Origin: DATARR01 sp044868005
Lineage (GTDB): Bacteria; Acidobacteriota; Thermoanaerobaculia; Multivoradales; UBA5704
Assembly: GCA_044868005.1 (NCBI GenBank)
Contig: JBIOVX010000128.1
Span: 1 to 64,000 of the forward strand
Direction of reading: 5' to 3'
DNA: 64,000 nucleotides
Part shown: piece after piece, positions 17,656 through 25,979 of the stretch
Position numbering within the stretch: position 1 is the first letter of the stretch
Layout: each line of letters starts with the position of its first letter
The notes under the pieces: model-generated
Told to the model about the DNA's origin: nothing
Database searches by the model: none
The model's input: only the letters and a program-made list of their open reading frames with translations
Position numbers and translations under genes: made by a program

Positions 17656-17747
17656 GGGAGGGATTATAGAGCCTTCCCAGGGCGGGTCGCCCGATGATAG
17701 AAAAGCGCTGCCAGGCTGGCGAGCTCAACCGGCATCCGGAGGTCTGA

Positions 17748-18224
17748 ATGGAACCCCCGCACGTCCAACCTCCCCCACCCCCCGCGGCCCCGTTCGATCC
17801 GTCGGCGCGGCCCAAGTCGAGCGGCTGTCCCAAGCCGCTCGTCATCGGTTGCCTTGTCCTGCTCGTCCTCGCCGGCGCCGGTTTCCTCGGCTTCTTCTAC
17901 TACGTCAGCCGGAACATGGGGAAGATGATGAACTTCTCCCTCGAGCAGTCGAAGCCCGCCATCCTGGCGAAGCTCGCCAGCGACGTCACCCCCGAGGAGC
18001 GCCGGCGCCTCGAGGCGGCGTTCGATGCGGCGCGCCAGCGCTTCGCCACCACGGAGGACGTCAAGGAGATCGCCCAGGCCAGCCAGGCGCTCAATTCCAA
18101 GATGGTGGAGCTGGCCTGGAAGAAAGACCCGATCACCCGGCAGGAGGTCCAGGAGCTCACCCGGATCCTGGAGGAAGTGGCGCACAAGGAGAGCCCGCCG
18201 GCAAGTGCGCCACCGGCAGCCTGA
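17748..18224 (+). CDS. Small single-span membrane protein, unknown function
   Basis: I do not recognise this 158-residue protein. It has a Pro-rich cytoplasmic N-terminus, one strong membrane span (LVIGCLVLLVLAGAGFLGFF, residues about 33-55), then a soluble helical domain of about 100 residues with few aromatic residues. A GGAGG ribosome site lies seven bases before the ATG. It sits between the divergent PBP1A gene and uvrB. Nothing links it to either function. Confidence 0.65.
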   Translation: MEPPHVQPPPPPAAPFDPSARPKSSGCPKPLVIGCLVLLVLAGAGFLGFFYYVSRNMGKMMNFSLEQSKPAILAKLASDVTPEERRRLEAAFDAARQRFATTEDVKEIAQASQALNSKMVELAWKKDPITRQEVQELTRILEEVAHKESPPASAPPAA

Positions 18225-18324
18225 TTCAAGGATCCTGCCTTCCGAAGGGCAGATCCTCCAGCGGCAAAGGCCTGCAACACCGCCGGAACAAACTGCCTCC
18301 CGTCATCCGTTTACAATCCTACCC

Positions 18325-20316
18325 ATGGCAGGTTTTCAGCTCATCTCGCGCTTCACGCCCCAGGGAGACCAGCCCGAGGCCATCCGCCAGCTCACCGAAG
18401 GCATCGAGCGCGGCGACAAGGAGCAGGTGCTGCTCGGCATCACCGGCTCGGGCAAGACGTACACCATCGCCCAGGCCATCCAGGCCGTAAACCGGCCGAC
18501 GCTGGTCCTCTCCCACAACAAGACCCTCGCCGCGCAGCTCTTCCAGGAGTTCCGCAGCTTTTTCCCCAACAACGCCGTCGAGTACTTCGTCTCCTACTAC
18601 GACTACTACCAGCCGGAAGCCTACGTCCCCGCCACCGACACCTACATCGAGAAAGAGACCAACATCAACGAGGAGATCGACCGCCTGCGGCTACGGGCCA
18701 CTAAATCTCTCTTCGAGCGGCGGGACGTGATCATCGTCGCCTCGGTCTCCTGCATCTACGGCCTGGGCTCGCCCGAGGCGTTCTACGGCATGCTGCAGTT
18801 CTTCAGCCGCGGCGATTCGGAAGGCATGGACCCTGTCCTCAAGCGGCTGGTGGACATGCAGTACCAGCGCACCCAGCTCGACCTCTTCCACGGCAGCTTC
18901 CGGGTGCGCGGCGACGTGCTGGAGATCCTCCCCGCCTATGAGGAGCTCGGCTTGCGCGTCGAGTACTTCGACGACGAGGTCGAGCGCATCAGCCGCTTCG
19001 ACGTGCTGCGCGGCGAGGCCGTGCAGGAGGTGGAGCGCATCGCCGTCTATCCCAAGACCCATTACGTGACGCCCCAGACGCGCCTCGATCAGGCTATCGG
19101 CACCATCCGTGAGGAGCTGCAGTGGCGGCTCGCCGAGCTGGAGGCGGAGGGCAAGCTGCTCGAGCGCCAGCGGCTGGAGCAGCGCACGCGCTTCGATCTC
19201 GAGATGCTGAAGGAGATCGGCTACTGCCACGGCATCGAGAACTACTCGCGCCACCTCTCCGGACGCGCGCCGGGCGAACCGCCGCCGACCCTCTACGACT
19301 ACTTTCCGGACGACCTCCTGGTGGTGATCGACGAGAGCCACCAGACCATCCCGCAAGTGCGCGGCATGTACCACGGCGACCGCTCGCGCAAGCAGACCCT
19401 CGTCGACTTCGGCTTCCGTCTCCCCTCGGCGCTGGACAACCGGCCGCTCACCTTCGACGAGTGGGATGCCCGGGTAGGCCAGCGCATCTACGTCTCCGCC
19501 ACGCCGGCGCCGTGGGAGCTCCAGCGCGCGGGCGGCGTCATCGTCGAGCAGCTCATCCGGCCCACCGGCCTGCTCGATCCGGTCATCGAGGTGCGGCCGG
19601 CGCAAGGTCAGGTGGACGATCTGGTGGGGGAGATCCGCAAGGTCGTCGCGCGCAAGGAGCGGGTGTTGGTGACGACCCTCACCAAGCGCATGGCCGAGGA
19701 GCTGACGCAGTACTTGGGCGAGCTCGGCATGCGGGTGCGCTACATGCACAGCGACATCGAGACCCTGGAGCGGGTGGAGATCATCACCGGCCTGCGCCGC
19801 GGCGACTTCGACGTGCTGGTGGGGATCAACCTGCTGCGCGAGGGTCTCGACCTGCCGGAAGTCTCGCTCGTCGCCATCCTCGACGCCGACAAGGAGGGCT
19901 TCCTGCGCAGCGAGACCTCACTCATCCAGACCTCGGGACGCGCCGCCCGCAACGTCAACGGCCGCGTCATCTTCTACGCCGACCACGTCACCGACTCGAT
20001 GCGGAAGGCCCTCGACGAGACCGAGCGCCGCCGCGCCAAGCAGGGTGCGTACAACCAGGAGCACGGCATCGAGCCGGCCACCATTCTGAAGGACATCCAT
20101 AACCCACTGGTGCAGATGAGCAACCTAGACCTCTACTCCGCCGGTCCCGCTCGTCTCTCCGACGTGGCAGAGGCGATGGACATACCGCTCGCCGAGCGCA
20201 TCAGCCGACTCGAGAAAGAGATGCGCGCCGCCGCCAAGCGCCTGGAGTTCGAGGAAGCCGCGACGCTGCGCGATCAGATCAAGGAGCTGCGGGAGTTGCA
20301 GATCTATTCAGGGTGA
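18325..20316 (+). CDS. uvrB: UvrABC system protein B
   Basis: UvrB is the damage-verifying helicase-like subunit of nucleotide excision repair. The 663 residues include the Walker A GITGSGKT near 38-45, the beta-hairpin segment YYDYYQPEAYVP near 95, the DEAD-box-like VVIDESHQT near 335, the C-terminal helicase motifs (REGLDLPEVSLVAILDADKEG, QTSGRAARN) and a C-terminal UVR domain that contacts UvrC. I start at the ATG 18325 because the family begins here; longer in-frame starts extend into non-homologous sequence. A TACAAT box ends seven bases before this ATG, consistent with a leaderless mRNA. Confidence 0.97.
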   Translation: MAGFQLISRFTPQGDQPEAIRQLTEGIERGDKEQVLLGITGSGKTYTIAQAIQAVNRPTLVLSHNKTLAAQLFQEFRSFFPNNAVEYFVSYYDYYQPEAYVPATDTYIEKETNINEEIDRLRLRATKSLFERRDVIIVASVSCIYGLGSPEAFYGMLQFFSRGDSEGMDPVLKRLVDMQYQRTQLDLFHGSFRVRGDVLEILPAYEELGLRVEYFDDEVERISRFDVLRGEAVQEVERIAVYPKTHYVTPQTRLDQAIGTIREELQWRLAELEAEGKLLERQRLEQRTRFDLEMLKEIGYCHGIENYSRHLSGRAPGEPPPTLYDYFPDDLLVVIDESHQTIPQVRGMYHGDRSRKQTLVDFGFRLPSALDNRPLTFDEWDARVGQRIYVSATPAPWELQRAGGVIVEQLIRPTGLLDPVIEVRPAQGQVDDLVGEIRKVVARKERVLVTTLTKRMAEELTQYLGELGMRVRYMHSDIETLERVEIITGLRRGDFDVLVGINLLREGLDLPEVSLVAILDADKEGFLRSETSLIQTSGRAARNVNGRVIFYADHVTDSMRKALDETERRRAKQGAYNQEHGIEPATILKDIHNPLVQMSNLDLYSAGPARLSDVAEAMDIPLAERISRLEKEMRAAAKRLEFEEAATLRDQIKELRELQIYSG

Positions 20317-20333
20317 CGGTGGACGCCATAAGC

Positions 20334-21359
20334 TCAAGATGTACTGACCGGTTTTTCGTCAAGAACGGCAGCGTTTTTCTTCTCTATTGCCTCCTCGACT
20401 TGTTCCCACTTCTCCCAGGAGACGGCCCCTCTTTGTTTGCGTCCGTAGATGAGACGCTCATGGGCCAGGTCCCACTTACCCAACCGAATGTAGAGTCGAG
20501 CCAGAGAGTAATGTGGAAACTGATCTAGTGGATTGATATCGATTGAAATATTGTATTCCCGGATCGCCTGGTGATAACAATCCGCCGCCTTTTCAGATTC
20601 GTCCATTTTTCTCCACTGGTCCCCTTCGATTCCTAGTAGAGTGCCGATGTTTTGATGCACCCGAACTGAGTTAAATCCCAGCTTGAGAGCTGCCTGAAAG
20701 CGTGACCTTGCCAACCGCCACCACTTTTTCTGCTGCTCGGAAAAAGCGCCGCTTTCCTGCCCCTTTCGCATATAGGCAATGCCAAGGGCATTGAGCAACT
20801 CTAGTTTGATCAAGTCTCTTCGCCATAACCTTCTTCGCAGGTTCTTCTCGCCAAGCCGGATCGCTTTGTCGGTATATTCCTGCCTTTTCTGGGTATCGGC
20901 CTTCAGTCGCCCGCCCATCACCGAGTAAAGGAAGACGCGATAGGCTTGGATGACGGGCTTGAGCCTTTTCTCACCGCTCTTTTCGACTTCCGTCGTAGCG
21001 TGTTCGAGAGCCTTCTCTGCCTTGAAGTATTCCTCGTCGCGGTAATACTTGGTATGCGCGTAGGCCAAGTGTAAGTATGCTTCGGGCAGGAACTTGACAC
21101 CTTTGGAGATCAACTCGTTGAGCTCTCTGACTGCGGTATCCGAGTCCCGCAACTCGGCACGAGTCAGGGCATGATAGAAGAGAGCAAGATCGAATTTGGG
21201 ATCGCTATTTGCCGCTTCCTCGAAAAGCCGGCTGGCGTTCTCGAGGTCACCGCTGGTCCCGGTTCCCAGATAAGAATTGAACCGATCGCGGCCTTCGACA
21301 AAGCTCTTCAGAGCTTCCGGTCGGTCGGTCGGGAGTGGAGTCGAGGGTCTAGGAGACAT
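20334..21359 (-). CDS. Cytoplasmic TPR-repeat protein
   Basis: This is a 341-residue soluble protein built of TPR-like helical repeats (for example LFEEAANSDPKFDLALFYHALTR, split here only for description, near residue 45, and QNIGTLLG, HYSLARLYIRLGKWDLA later). No signal peptide or catalytic motif is seen. It is the last gene of a four-gene minus-strand operon and its ATG overlaps the preceding gene by 11 bases, so translation is coupled to the membrane protein. The base composition is clearly lower in GC than in uvrB next door, pointing to horizontal acquisition. Confidence 0.72.
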   Translation of the reverse strand: MSPRPSTPLPTDRPEALKSFVEGRDRFNSYLGTGTSGDLENASRLFEEAANSDPKFDLALFYHALTRAELRDSDTAVRELNELISKGVKFLPEAYLHLAYAHTKYYRDEEYFKAEKALEHATTEVEKSGEKRLKPVIQAYRVFLYSVMGGRLKADTQKRQEYTDKAIRLGEKNLRRRLWRRDLIKLELLNALGIAYMRKGQESGAFSEQQKKWWRLARSRFQAALKLGFNSVRVHQNIGTLLGIEGDQWRKMDESEKAADCYHQAIREYNISIDINPLDQFPHYSLARLYIRLGKWDLAHERLIYGRKQRGAVSWEKWEQVEEAIEKKNAAVLDEKPVSTS

Positions 21360-22335
21360 ACGTTTCTACCGCCTTTATCCAGATATGGTATGCGAAAACC
21401 TCAAGTTCTTCATCCTGCCTGTCCACCGGAATGTCGCGTTTGATGGTCGCGTAGGACTCGTAACGCGAAAACTTCCGCCGGCGCTCGAAACGGGCGAAAG
21501 CCTTCCCTTGCGAGGCGCCGGTAATCCAACCTCCCGTTACCCGCACCCGCGGCAGGACCAGCCGGTGCAGCAACTCACGGATCGAAAACTTGACACCGGC
21601 AATGGCAATCTCCCCCAAGTCGGGGAGTTGCTCTTCCAATTCAGGTAAACGGAGGTAAGGAAGAAGATCGACTCTCGCCGCGCTGGGCAGTGCAGTTGCT
21701 GACCGGACAGTGGTTTGCAGATGGCCCAGCCAGAAGATAATTTGAGATCCTGCAGCCTCACTGCTGGCGGCAAACGGTATTACCTGGATCCTGTTCCAGA
21801 CCTTATACAGGCTCCCGGCCACCAGGAAAACGGCAACAGCGAAAAAAACGACTGCCAGCACCCGCGCTACGAGGCCCGAGAGAATGTCGAACCACTGCTC
21901 GTTGTATTCAAGGCGGTTCCGCGGTATTCGGTCCCGCACCCGGTTCAAACCTTCCAGGGCGAGCCTCCGAACTTCTCCGGAAGCATCCTTGGCCGCAGCG
22001 AGATAGTGCGTCTCGGCGTCGTTCCACATCTGCTGACCCTCATAGAACTCGGCGAGCTTGAGGGAGGAGCTATCGCTGCTCCCTGCGGCGAATTTGAGAA
22101 CCCGCTCGATCCCTTGGAGCGCCTGCTTTCTCAGCTCTTCCGATGGGCCCTGGGCCGCCGCTACAAACTGAGCCTCCGCTTCGTGCCAGGCGTGCAAACG
22201 CTCATAGAGAGCGGCGAGTTCCATCTGCCGCTGCTGCTGGATGGCCGGGTCAGCCTTCTCGGCGGTCGGGAGGTCGGCCGGCAGTAGCAACCCGATAGCC
22301 AAAACCGCCAGGATCGTAATACCACGTAGGTGCAT
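21349..22335 (-). CDS. Membrane protein with TPR-like periplasmic region, unknown function
   Basis: The 328 residues start with a signal peptide (ITILAVLAIGLLLPADLP). A helical region with two TPR-like units comes next (LAALYERLHAWHEAEAQF and LAEFYEGQQMWNDAETHY), then a membrane span near residues 157-178 (VLAVVFFAVAVFLVAGSLY) and a 150-residue C-terminal domain that would lie in the cytoplasm. I do not recognise that last domain. The topology suggests a protein relaying or scaffolding across the inner membrane, coupled to the TPR gene that overlaps its end. Its low GC and operon context match its neighbours. Confidence 0.65.
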   Translation of the reverse strand: MHLRGITILAVLAIGLLLPADLPTAEKADPAIQQQRQMELAALYERLHAWHEAEAQFVAAAQGPSEELRKQALQGIERVLKFAAGSSDSSSLKLAEFYEGQQMWNDAETHYLAAAKDASGEVRRLALEGLNRVRDRIPRNRLEYNEQWFDILSGLVARVLAVVFFAVAVFLVAGSLYKVWNRIQVIPFAASSEAAGSQIIFWLGHLQTTVRSATALPSAARVDLLPYLRLPELEEQLPDLGEIAIAGVKFSIRELLHRLVLPRVRVTGGWITGASQGKAFARFERRRKFSRYESYATIKRDIPVDRQDEELEVFAYHIWIKAVETYVS

Positions 22336-22344
22336 CGATTGCGC

Positions 22345-23406
22345 TCAATTCTTCTGGAAGACCATGAGGAACTCGGCCTTAAACGGTCCTCCTCCGCGGG
22401 GATGGAGATACGGCACCCGTGCCAGCAGCAGCGGGAATGTCGCCTCCAGTCCGAAACCCGATTCTAGCGCAAGATGCTGCACGTCGTCCTTGCCCGGCCG
22501 ACGGTAGCGCCCAGGAACATTGAGGACCAACCTGCCGCCCGGCTTGAGGATCCTGCCACTCTCTTTGATGGCCGATGCGAGGAAGCAGTTAAGCCACGTC
22601 TGGTAGCTCGGATAGCGTACGTAGCTCTGCGTGGGCTGCTCGGAGTATTTCTCCCAGTCGTAGAAGGGAGGACTCGAGAATACTAAGTCTGCCGAGGAGG
22701 TCGGCAGTTTCGGCAGAATGTCCTCGGCGCACCCATGGCGGATGGTGGCCGAAGCCCCGGGCGCCGTGTGTTCCGCCAGGGCAGCCATCGTTCTGCGGAG
22801 CCCCTCGACTTGGGCGTCGCACGGCTCGATCCCCACGTATGCTCGGTCGAGCGAGAGGCATCCCACGAGTCGGCCACCATAACCAGCGGCGAAATCAACT
22901 ACCGTACCGCCTGCGGGAGAGAACCGATCTGCCACCGCTCGGGCGAGCGTGGGACGAAAGTTCGACACGCTAGCGGTCCCTGGGAAGGTCTTGAGGATTC
23001 GCCGCAGACAACTGGCGTTGACCCCAAAGCGGTCGGGCCAGATCGACCAGGCCCGCATCAGAGCTTGTCTGAGCAAGGTGTCGTCGGAGAAGACATCCAT
23101 CGGGCTACGGTAGCGGCTGACGCGAACCGACCACATCTGAGGCTGGAATAGATTGGCGATCCGCAGCCCTGCATTGGACCCGTACAGACCGCCGTTGCGG
23201 AGGGCGGAACTCGGTTCCTTCGTCTTGAGGTGACCGAACTCCGCGGCGATCTGCTTCTCCGACAGATTAAAGTAGGGAAAGCCTCGATTCCTCCAGTAGT
23301 GAAAGGCCTGCTGCACGAGGTCAGCGCGCCGGCGCGCGGGTAGCTTGGCCCACTCCCGTCCCCTCAGGGTCAGCAGGCTGCTCACCTGATCCCGCGTCAC
23401 CGTCAT
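22345..23406 (-). CDS. DNA-methylase-like SAM-dependent methyltransferase
   Basis: This is a 353-residue protein. The N-terminal 160 residues are basic and helical with no family I can name. The C-terminal half is a class I methyltransferase with motif I VVDFAAGYGGRLVG near residue 168 and motif IV SSPPFYDWEKYS near 244. An S/D-PP-F/Y/W tetrapeptide is typical of enzymes methylating exocyclic amino groups of DNA bases, and sometimes RNA. The ILKPGGRLVLNVPG segment closes the fold. No restriction endonuclease is adjacent. It begins five bases after the GNAT stop, so it belongs to that operon. The target could also be RNA or a small molecule. Confidence 0.7.
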   Translation of the reverse strand: MTVTRDQVSSLLTLRGREWAKLPARRRADLVQQAFHYWRNRGFPYFNLSEKQIAAEFGHLKTKEPSSALRNGGLYGSNAGLRIANLFQPQMWSVRVSRYRSPMDVFSDDTLLRQALMRAWSIWPDRFGVNASCLRRILKTFPGTASVSNFRPTLARAVADRFSPAGGTVVDFAAGYGGRLVGCLSLDRAYVGIEPCDAQVEGLRRTMAALAEHTAPGASATIRHGCAEDILPKLPTSSADLVFSSPPFYDWEKYSEQPTQSYVRYPSYQTWLNCFLASAIKESGRILKPGGRLVLNVPGRYRRPGKDDVQHLALESGFGLEATFPLLLARVPYLHPRGGGPFKAEFLMVFQKN

Positions 23407-23410
23407 TCCC

Positions 23411-23860
23411 TCATCCCGCCGTCGTCAACAGCTTGAGCACAGCGGCGGAGCGCCGCAACTTGGGGTCGCGGAAATCGGGCAGATGGGTCACCGCCGCTGG
23501 AAGGCTCGCCTTCGGCACATGGGTGAAGCCAAGGCTGCGAAAGAAACCTAGGTTCCAGAACATAGCCAGTGCCACCGCGAACTTCCCATTCCAAGCTTCG
23601 ACACGTTCCACCCGCACCTGAGTTAGCGCCGAACCGATGCCGTTCCGTCGGTGGTCAGGGTGGACGGCTAGGCCGTAGAGGTAGCCGCCCTCGCTGACGC
23701 GCTCGACCGCGGCGCAGCCAACCCGCTCTTCACCGGCCTGGGCCACGAAGTACTCCTGCCATCGGATCGTCTGTCTGGCTGGTCTACGGGTCAGCAGGCC
23801 GAAGCTCCGAATCCATTCCAAGTCGCTATCAGCCGCGGGGCGGATCTCGAACTCAGTCAT
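23411..23860 (-). CDS. GNAT family N-acetyltransferase
   Basis: This is a 149-residue single GNAT domain. The acetyl-CoA pyrophosphate loop is clear (LAVHPDHRRNGIGSAL, residues about 66-80 with R-x-x-G-x-G), followed by the LGFFRSLGF segment typical of motif B. The acceptor substrate cannot be read from sequence. It is the first gene of the lower-GC operon that continues with a DNA-methylase-like gene. I start at the ATG 23860; a TTG two codons upstream is possible. No strong ribosome site is visible. Confidence 0.82.
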   Translation of the reverse strand: MTEFEIRPAADSDLEWIRSFGLLTRRPARQTIRWQEYFVAQAGEERVGCAAVERVSEGGYLYGLAVHPDHRRNGIGSALTQVRVERVEAWNGKFAVALAMFWNLGFFRSLGFTHVPKASLPAAVTHLPDFRDPKLRRSAAVLKLLTTAG

Positions 23861-23925
23861 AGACAATGGGCTGTGCTGGCCGATCCATCTAACCTCGGTC
23901 TAGCCATCTAATCTATACTAACTAT

Positions 23926-24183
23926 ATGTCTGAATCCCAGAACCCGGAAGATCCCCAGTTGGCAGAGGCAAGAGCCAACTTTGAGCGTATGCGATCAAGA
24001 CTGAACGCGGCGAGGATCGCCTATGCGCGAAACTTACCGTTTGACGGGCGGGAGGTCACCTACGACGACCTCCGCAGAATCGCTGACGAAACTATCCAGG
24101 CCAACTATGAGCTACAGAGGCGCCGCTACGGGTCAGTAAAGCTCAAGCTTTCCGTCTCAAAGTTGCTGCGGAGGGGTTGGTGA
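23926..24183 (+). CDS. Small hypothetical protein
   Basis: This encodes 85 residues, charged and helical, with no membrane span or recognisable family. The size, the acidic N-terminus and the basic C-terminal end (KLSVSKLLRRGW) would fit a small DNA-binding or antitoxin-type protein, but that is a guess. It is divergent from the GNAT operon. A -10-like TATACT at 23914-23919 ends six bases before the ATG, with no Shine-Dalgarno sequence. Its last 27 bases overlap the end of the convergent glycoside-hydrolase-like gene. Confidence 0.45.
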   Translation: MSESQNPEDPQLAEARANFERMRSRLNAARIAYARNLPFDGREVTYDDLRRIADETIQANYELQRRRYGSVKLKLSVSKLLRRGW

Positions 24184-25626
24184 GCCGCCGCTGGCGACGG
24201 AGGCCGATGCGGCCGACCCCTGGCTCATCGAGCCGATTCCGGGCGCGGGCTCGGTCTTTCCCGGCGAGGGCTTGGCGTGTGGCCTCCGGCCACGGCTTGG
24301 ATCCGCACTATCGCTCCCGGCGTTCGGGGCGCTACCCCAACCGCCTGGCGGACGGGCTGGGGATCGATCCAGAGCCTTGAGCAGCAGTACCGCATCACGT
24401 CTCCACGGTGAGGACAGGCGGCGTCTTTCTCCGCCCTCGACGAGACCTCCGTCCGTCACGGTCCCCTTCGCGGCATCGAACCATTCCATGCACAGCGTTC
24501 CTTCAACGCCGGAGAGATCCACCTTGGCCCGGCCGCGCGGCAGATAGGCGAGGATCTCCTCGTGTCCAGGCGTCCGGTTGGCCAGGGCGTACCCTGACGA
24601 GCAGATTTTCGTGTCCGGGACGCAACAGGCGAGATCGATCCGCTTCGCGAAGCGCAGGGTGTCGCCCATCGCCCGGCGCGGCTCCTCGCGCTGCGGGTCG
24701 GCATCGAGAGGATCCATGTAAAGGGGATAGTGCCCGCGTAGAAAGGTTTTCCAAACCCAGTCGCGGCCGCCGCCGACGCCCCAGAGATGATCGGTATCGA
24801 CGAGCACGGCTTTAGAGCCGTCCGCGAGAGGAGGATCGCGTCGCCAGCCGCCACCAAGACCGCGCGAATTGCCAGGGGAAATCCAGTCGGCAGGGCTTCC
24901 GAAGAGGTCCTCGTTACGGTTCCCCGGAAAGCAGGCGGTCATGCCGATGAGATGGCGTCCGGCGTCGGCGCTCCGCAGATGGCGGATCAGATGGTACTGC
25001 CAGTCGCGGGAGGTCCCGGGGCTTTCGTTGGAGATCTCCCAGAGGACGTGATCCAGATCGCCGACCGTCTCCACGACCTTTGTCGCGTAGGCCTCCTGCA
25101 GACGGGTGACGGCAGGGATGCGCAAGGTGTGCACGTCCGAGCCGTCTCCGCGCGCGCCGGGATCCCCATCGATGCCGTTCACGTTGTTGCGCCGGTTGAA
25201 GGGATGGCGCTCCCAGGGGTTCCCCTCACCGTTGTCGTGGATGGACCAGCCGTTGAAGAGCATGACCGCGACGTAAAAGCCCCGCTCACCCGCGCGGACC
25301 ACCCGTTGCCGTAGACGCGTGAAGTACTCGGGGTCGAACCGAGTCAGATCGAATCGCGGCCGGCCGTCGAGAGCCATTCCGGGACCCGTGCGCTGGTACG
25401 GCCGCGGGTGGAGATCATGCGTCCACGCCTCGTGCGCCCAGAGGCGGATGAAATTGTGGCCCCAGGATGCGAGGCGATCGAGATAGCGCTCGAAATCGAA
25501 GCCGCCCGGGCGTTCGCCGTTGTCGACCAGGTTGTCCCAATGATGGGAGCCGGCGAGATAGACGGCGCGGCCGTCGGCGCCGGAGAAATAGCGTGGATTG
25601 GCGGGATGGATGCGTAACGGGGGCAT
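24157..25626 (-). CDS. Glycoside-hydrolase-like protein (DUF4038-type TIM barrel)
   Basis: This encodes 489 residues. The first 410 resemble DUF4038/DUF6298-type glycosidases: YLAGSHHWDNLVDNG near the N-terminus, NFIRLWAHEAW near 57, and WEISNESPG near 200, where the NE pair is the likely acid/base of a clan GH-A barrel. No signal peptide is present, so export is unclear. The natural end seems to be near DAVLLLKALD. The final 65 residues are low-complexity Pro/Ser/Gly sequence unlike the family, suggesting read-through into foreign sequence at the edge of the lower-GC block. The sugar substrate is unknown. Confidence 0.7.
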   Translation of the reverse strand: MPPLRIHPANPRYFSGADGRAVYLAGSHHWDNLVDNGERPGGFDFERYLDRLASWGHNFIRLWAHEAWTHDLHPRPYQRTGPGMALDGRPRFDLTRFDPEYFTRLRQRVVRAGERGFYVAVMLFNGWSIHDNGEGNPWERHPFNRRNNVNGIDGDPGARGDGSDVHTLRIPAVTRLQEAYATKVVETVGDLDHVLWEISNESPGTSRDWQYHLIRHLRSADAGRHLIGMTACFPGNRNEDLFGSPADWISPGNSRGLGGGWRRDPPLADGSKAVLVDTDHLWGVGGGRDWVWKTFLRGHYPLYMDPLDADPQREEPRRAMGDTLRFAKRIDLACCVPDTKICSSGYALANRTPGHEEILAYLPRGRAKVDLSGVEGTLCMEWFDAAKGTVTDGGLVEGGERRRLSSPWRRDAVLLLKALDRSPARPPGGWGSAPNAGSDSADPSRGRRPHAKPSPGKTEPAPGIGSMSQGSAASASVASGGSPTPPQQL

Positions 25627-25646
25627 GCCAGACGCCGGAGGTTAAC

Positions 25647-25970
25647 ATGGACGCCGTCGCTGCTACGATTAGCCGAATGAGAATCGCCGGTCTGCTGGCC
25701 GCCGTGGGCGTGGGCGTCGCGCTCACGTTTCTCCTGGCGCGCGCGTTGGGGATCGAGGTGCTCTCCTGGGCAGCCCTCGCCGCCTTCACCGCCGCGATCT
25801 GGGCCGCCCGGCTGCCGCCGAAGCAGGAGCGCATCATCGTCTGGTCTCTCGGTGCCCTCGTCATCGTCCTGTTGGCCGCCCGCGTACCTCTGCCCTGGGC
25901 CGCGGCTTTGGGAGCCGTTCCGGGGGCGGCCTGGTTCTGGGCGGTCGGCACCATGGTCGGAAGGCCTTAG
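25647..25970 (+). CDS. Small multi-span membrane protein
   Basis: This encodes 107 residues, mostly hydrophobic, with about four short membrane spans (GLLAAVGVGVALTFLLARAL, then VLSWAALAAFTAAIWAA and two more after the PPKQERIIV loop). I recognise no family. GGAGG five bases before the ATG at 25647 decides this start over longer or shorter ones. It lies nine bases before the DDAH-like gene and is probably co-transcribed with it. Confidence 0.6.
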   Translation: MDAVAATISRMRIAGLLAAVGVGVALTFLLARALGIEVLSWAALAAFTAAIWAARLPPKQERIIVWSLGALVIVLLAARVPLPWAAALGAVPGAAWFWAVGTMVGRP

Positions 25971-25979
25971 AAGGAACGC

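Noticed and set aside
15199..17697. 832-residue open frame antisense to PBP1A
   Set aside because: The minus strand encodes a complete PBP1A with all catalytic motifs; the antisense frame is a GC-rich codon shadow.
22345..23860. Mom-like DNA hypermodification (GNAT-fold enzyme beside a methylase)
   Set aside because: The GNAT protein has an ordinary acetyl-CoA loop and nothing specific to Mom; kept only as a loose idea within the island finding.
20334..23860. Restriction-modification system
   Set aside because: A methylase-like gene is present, but no nuclease motif is visible in any neighbour.
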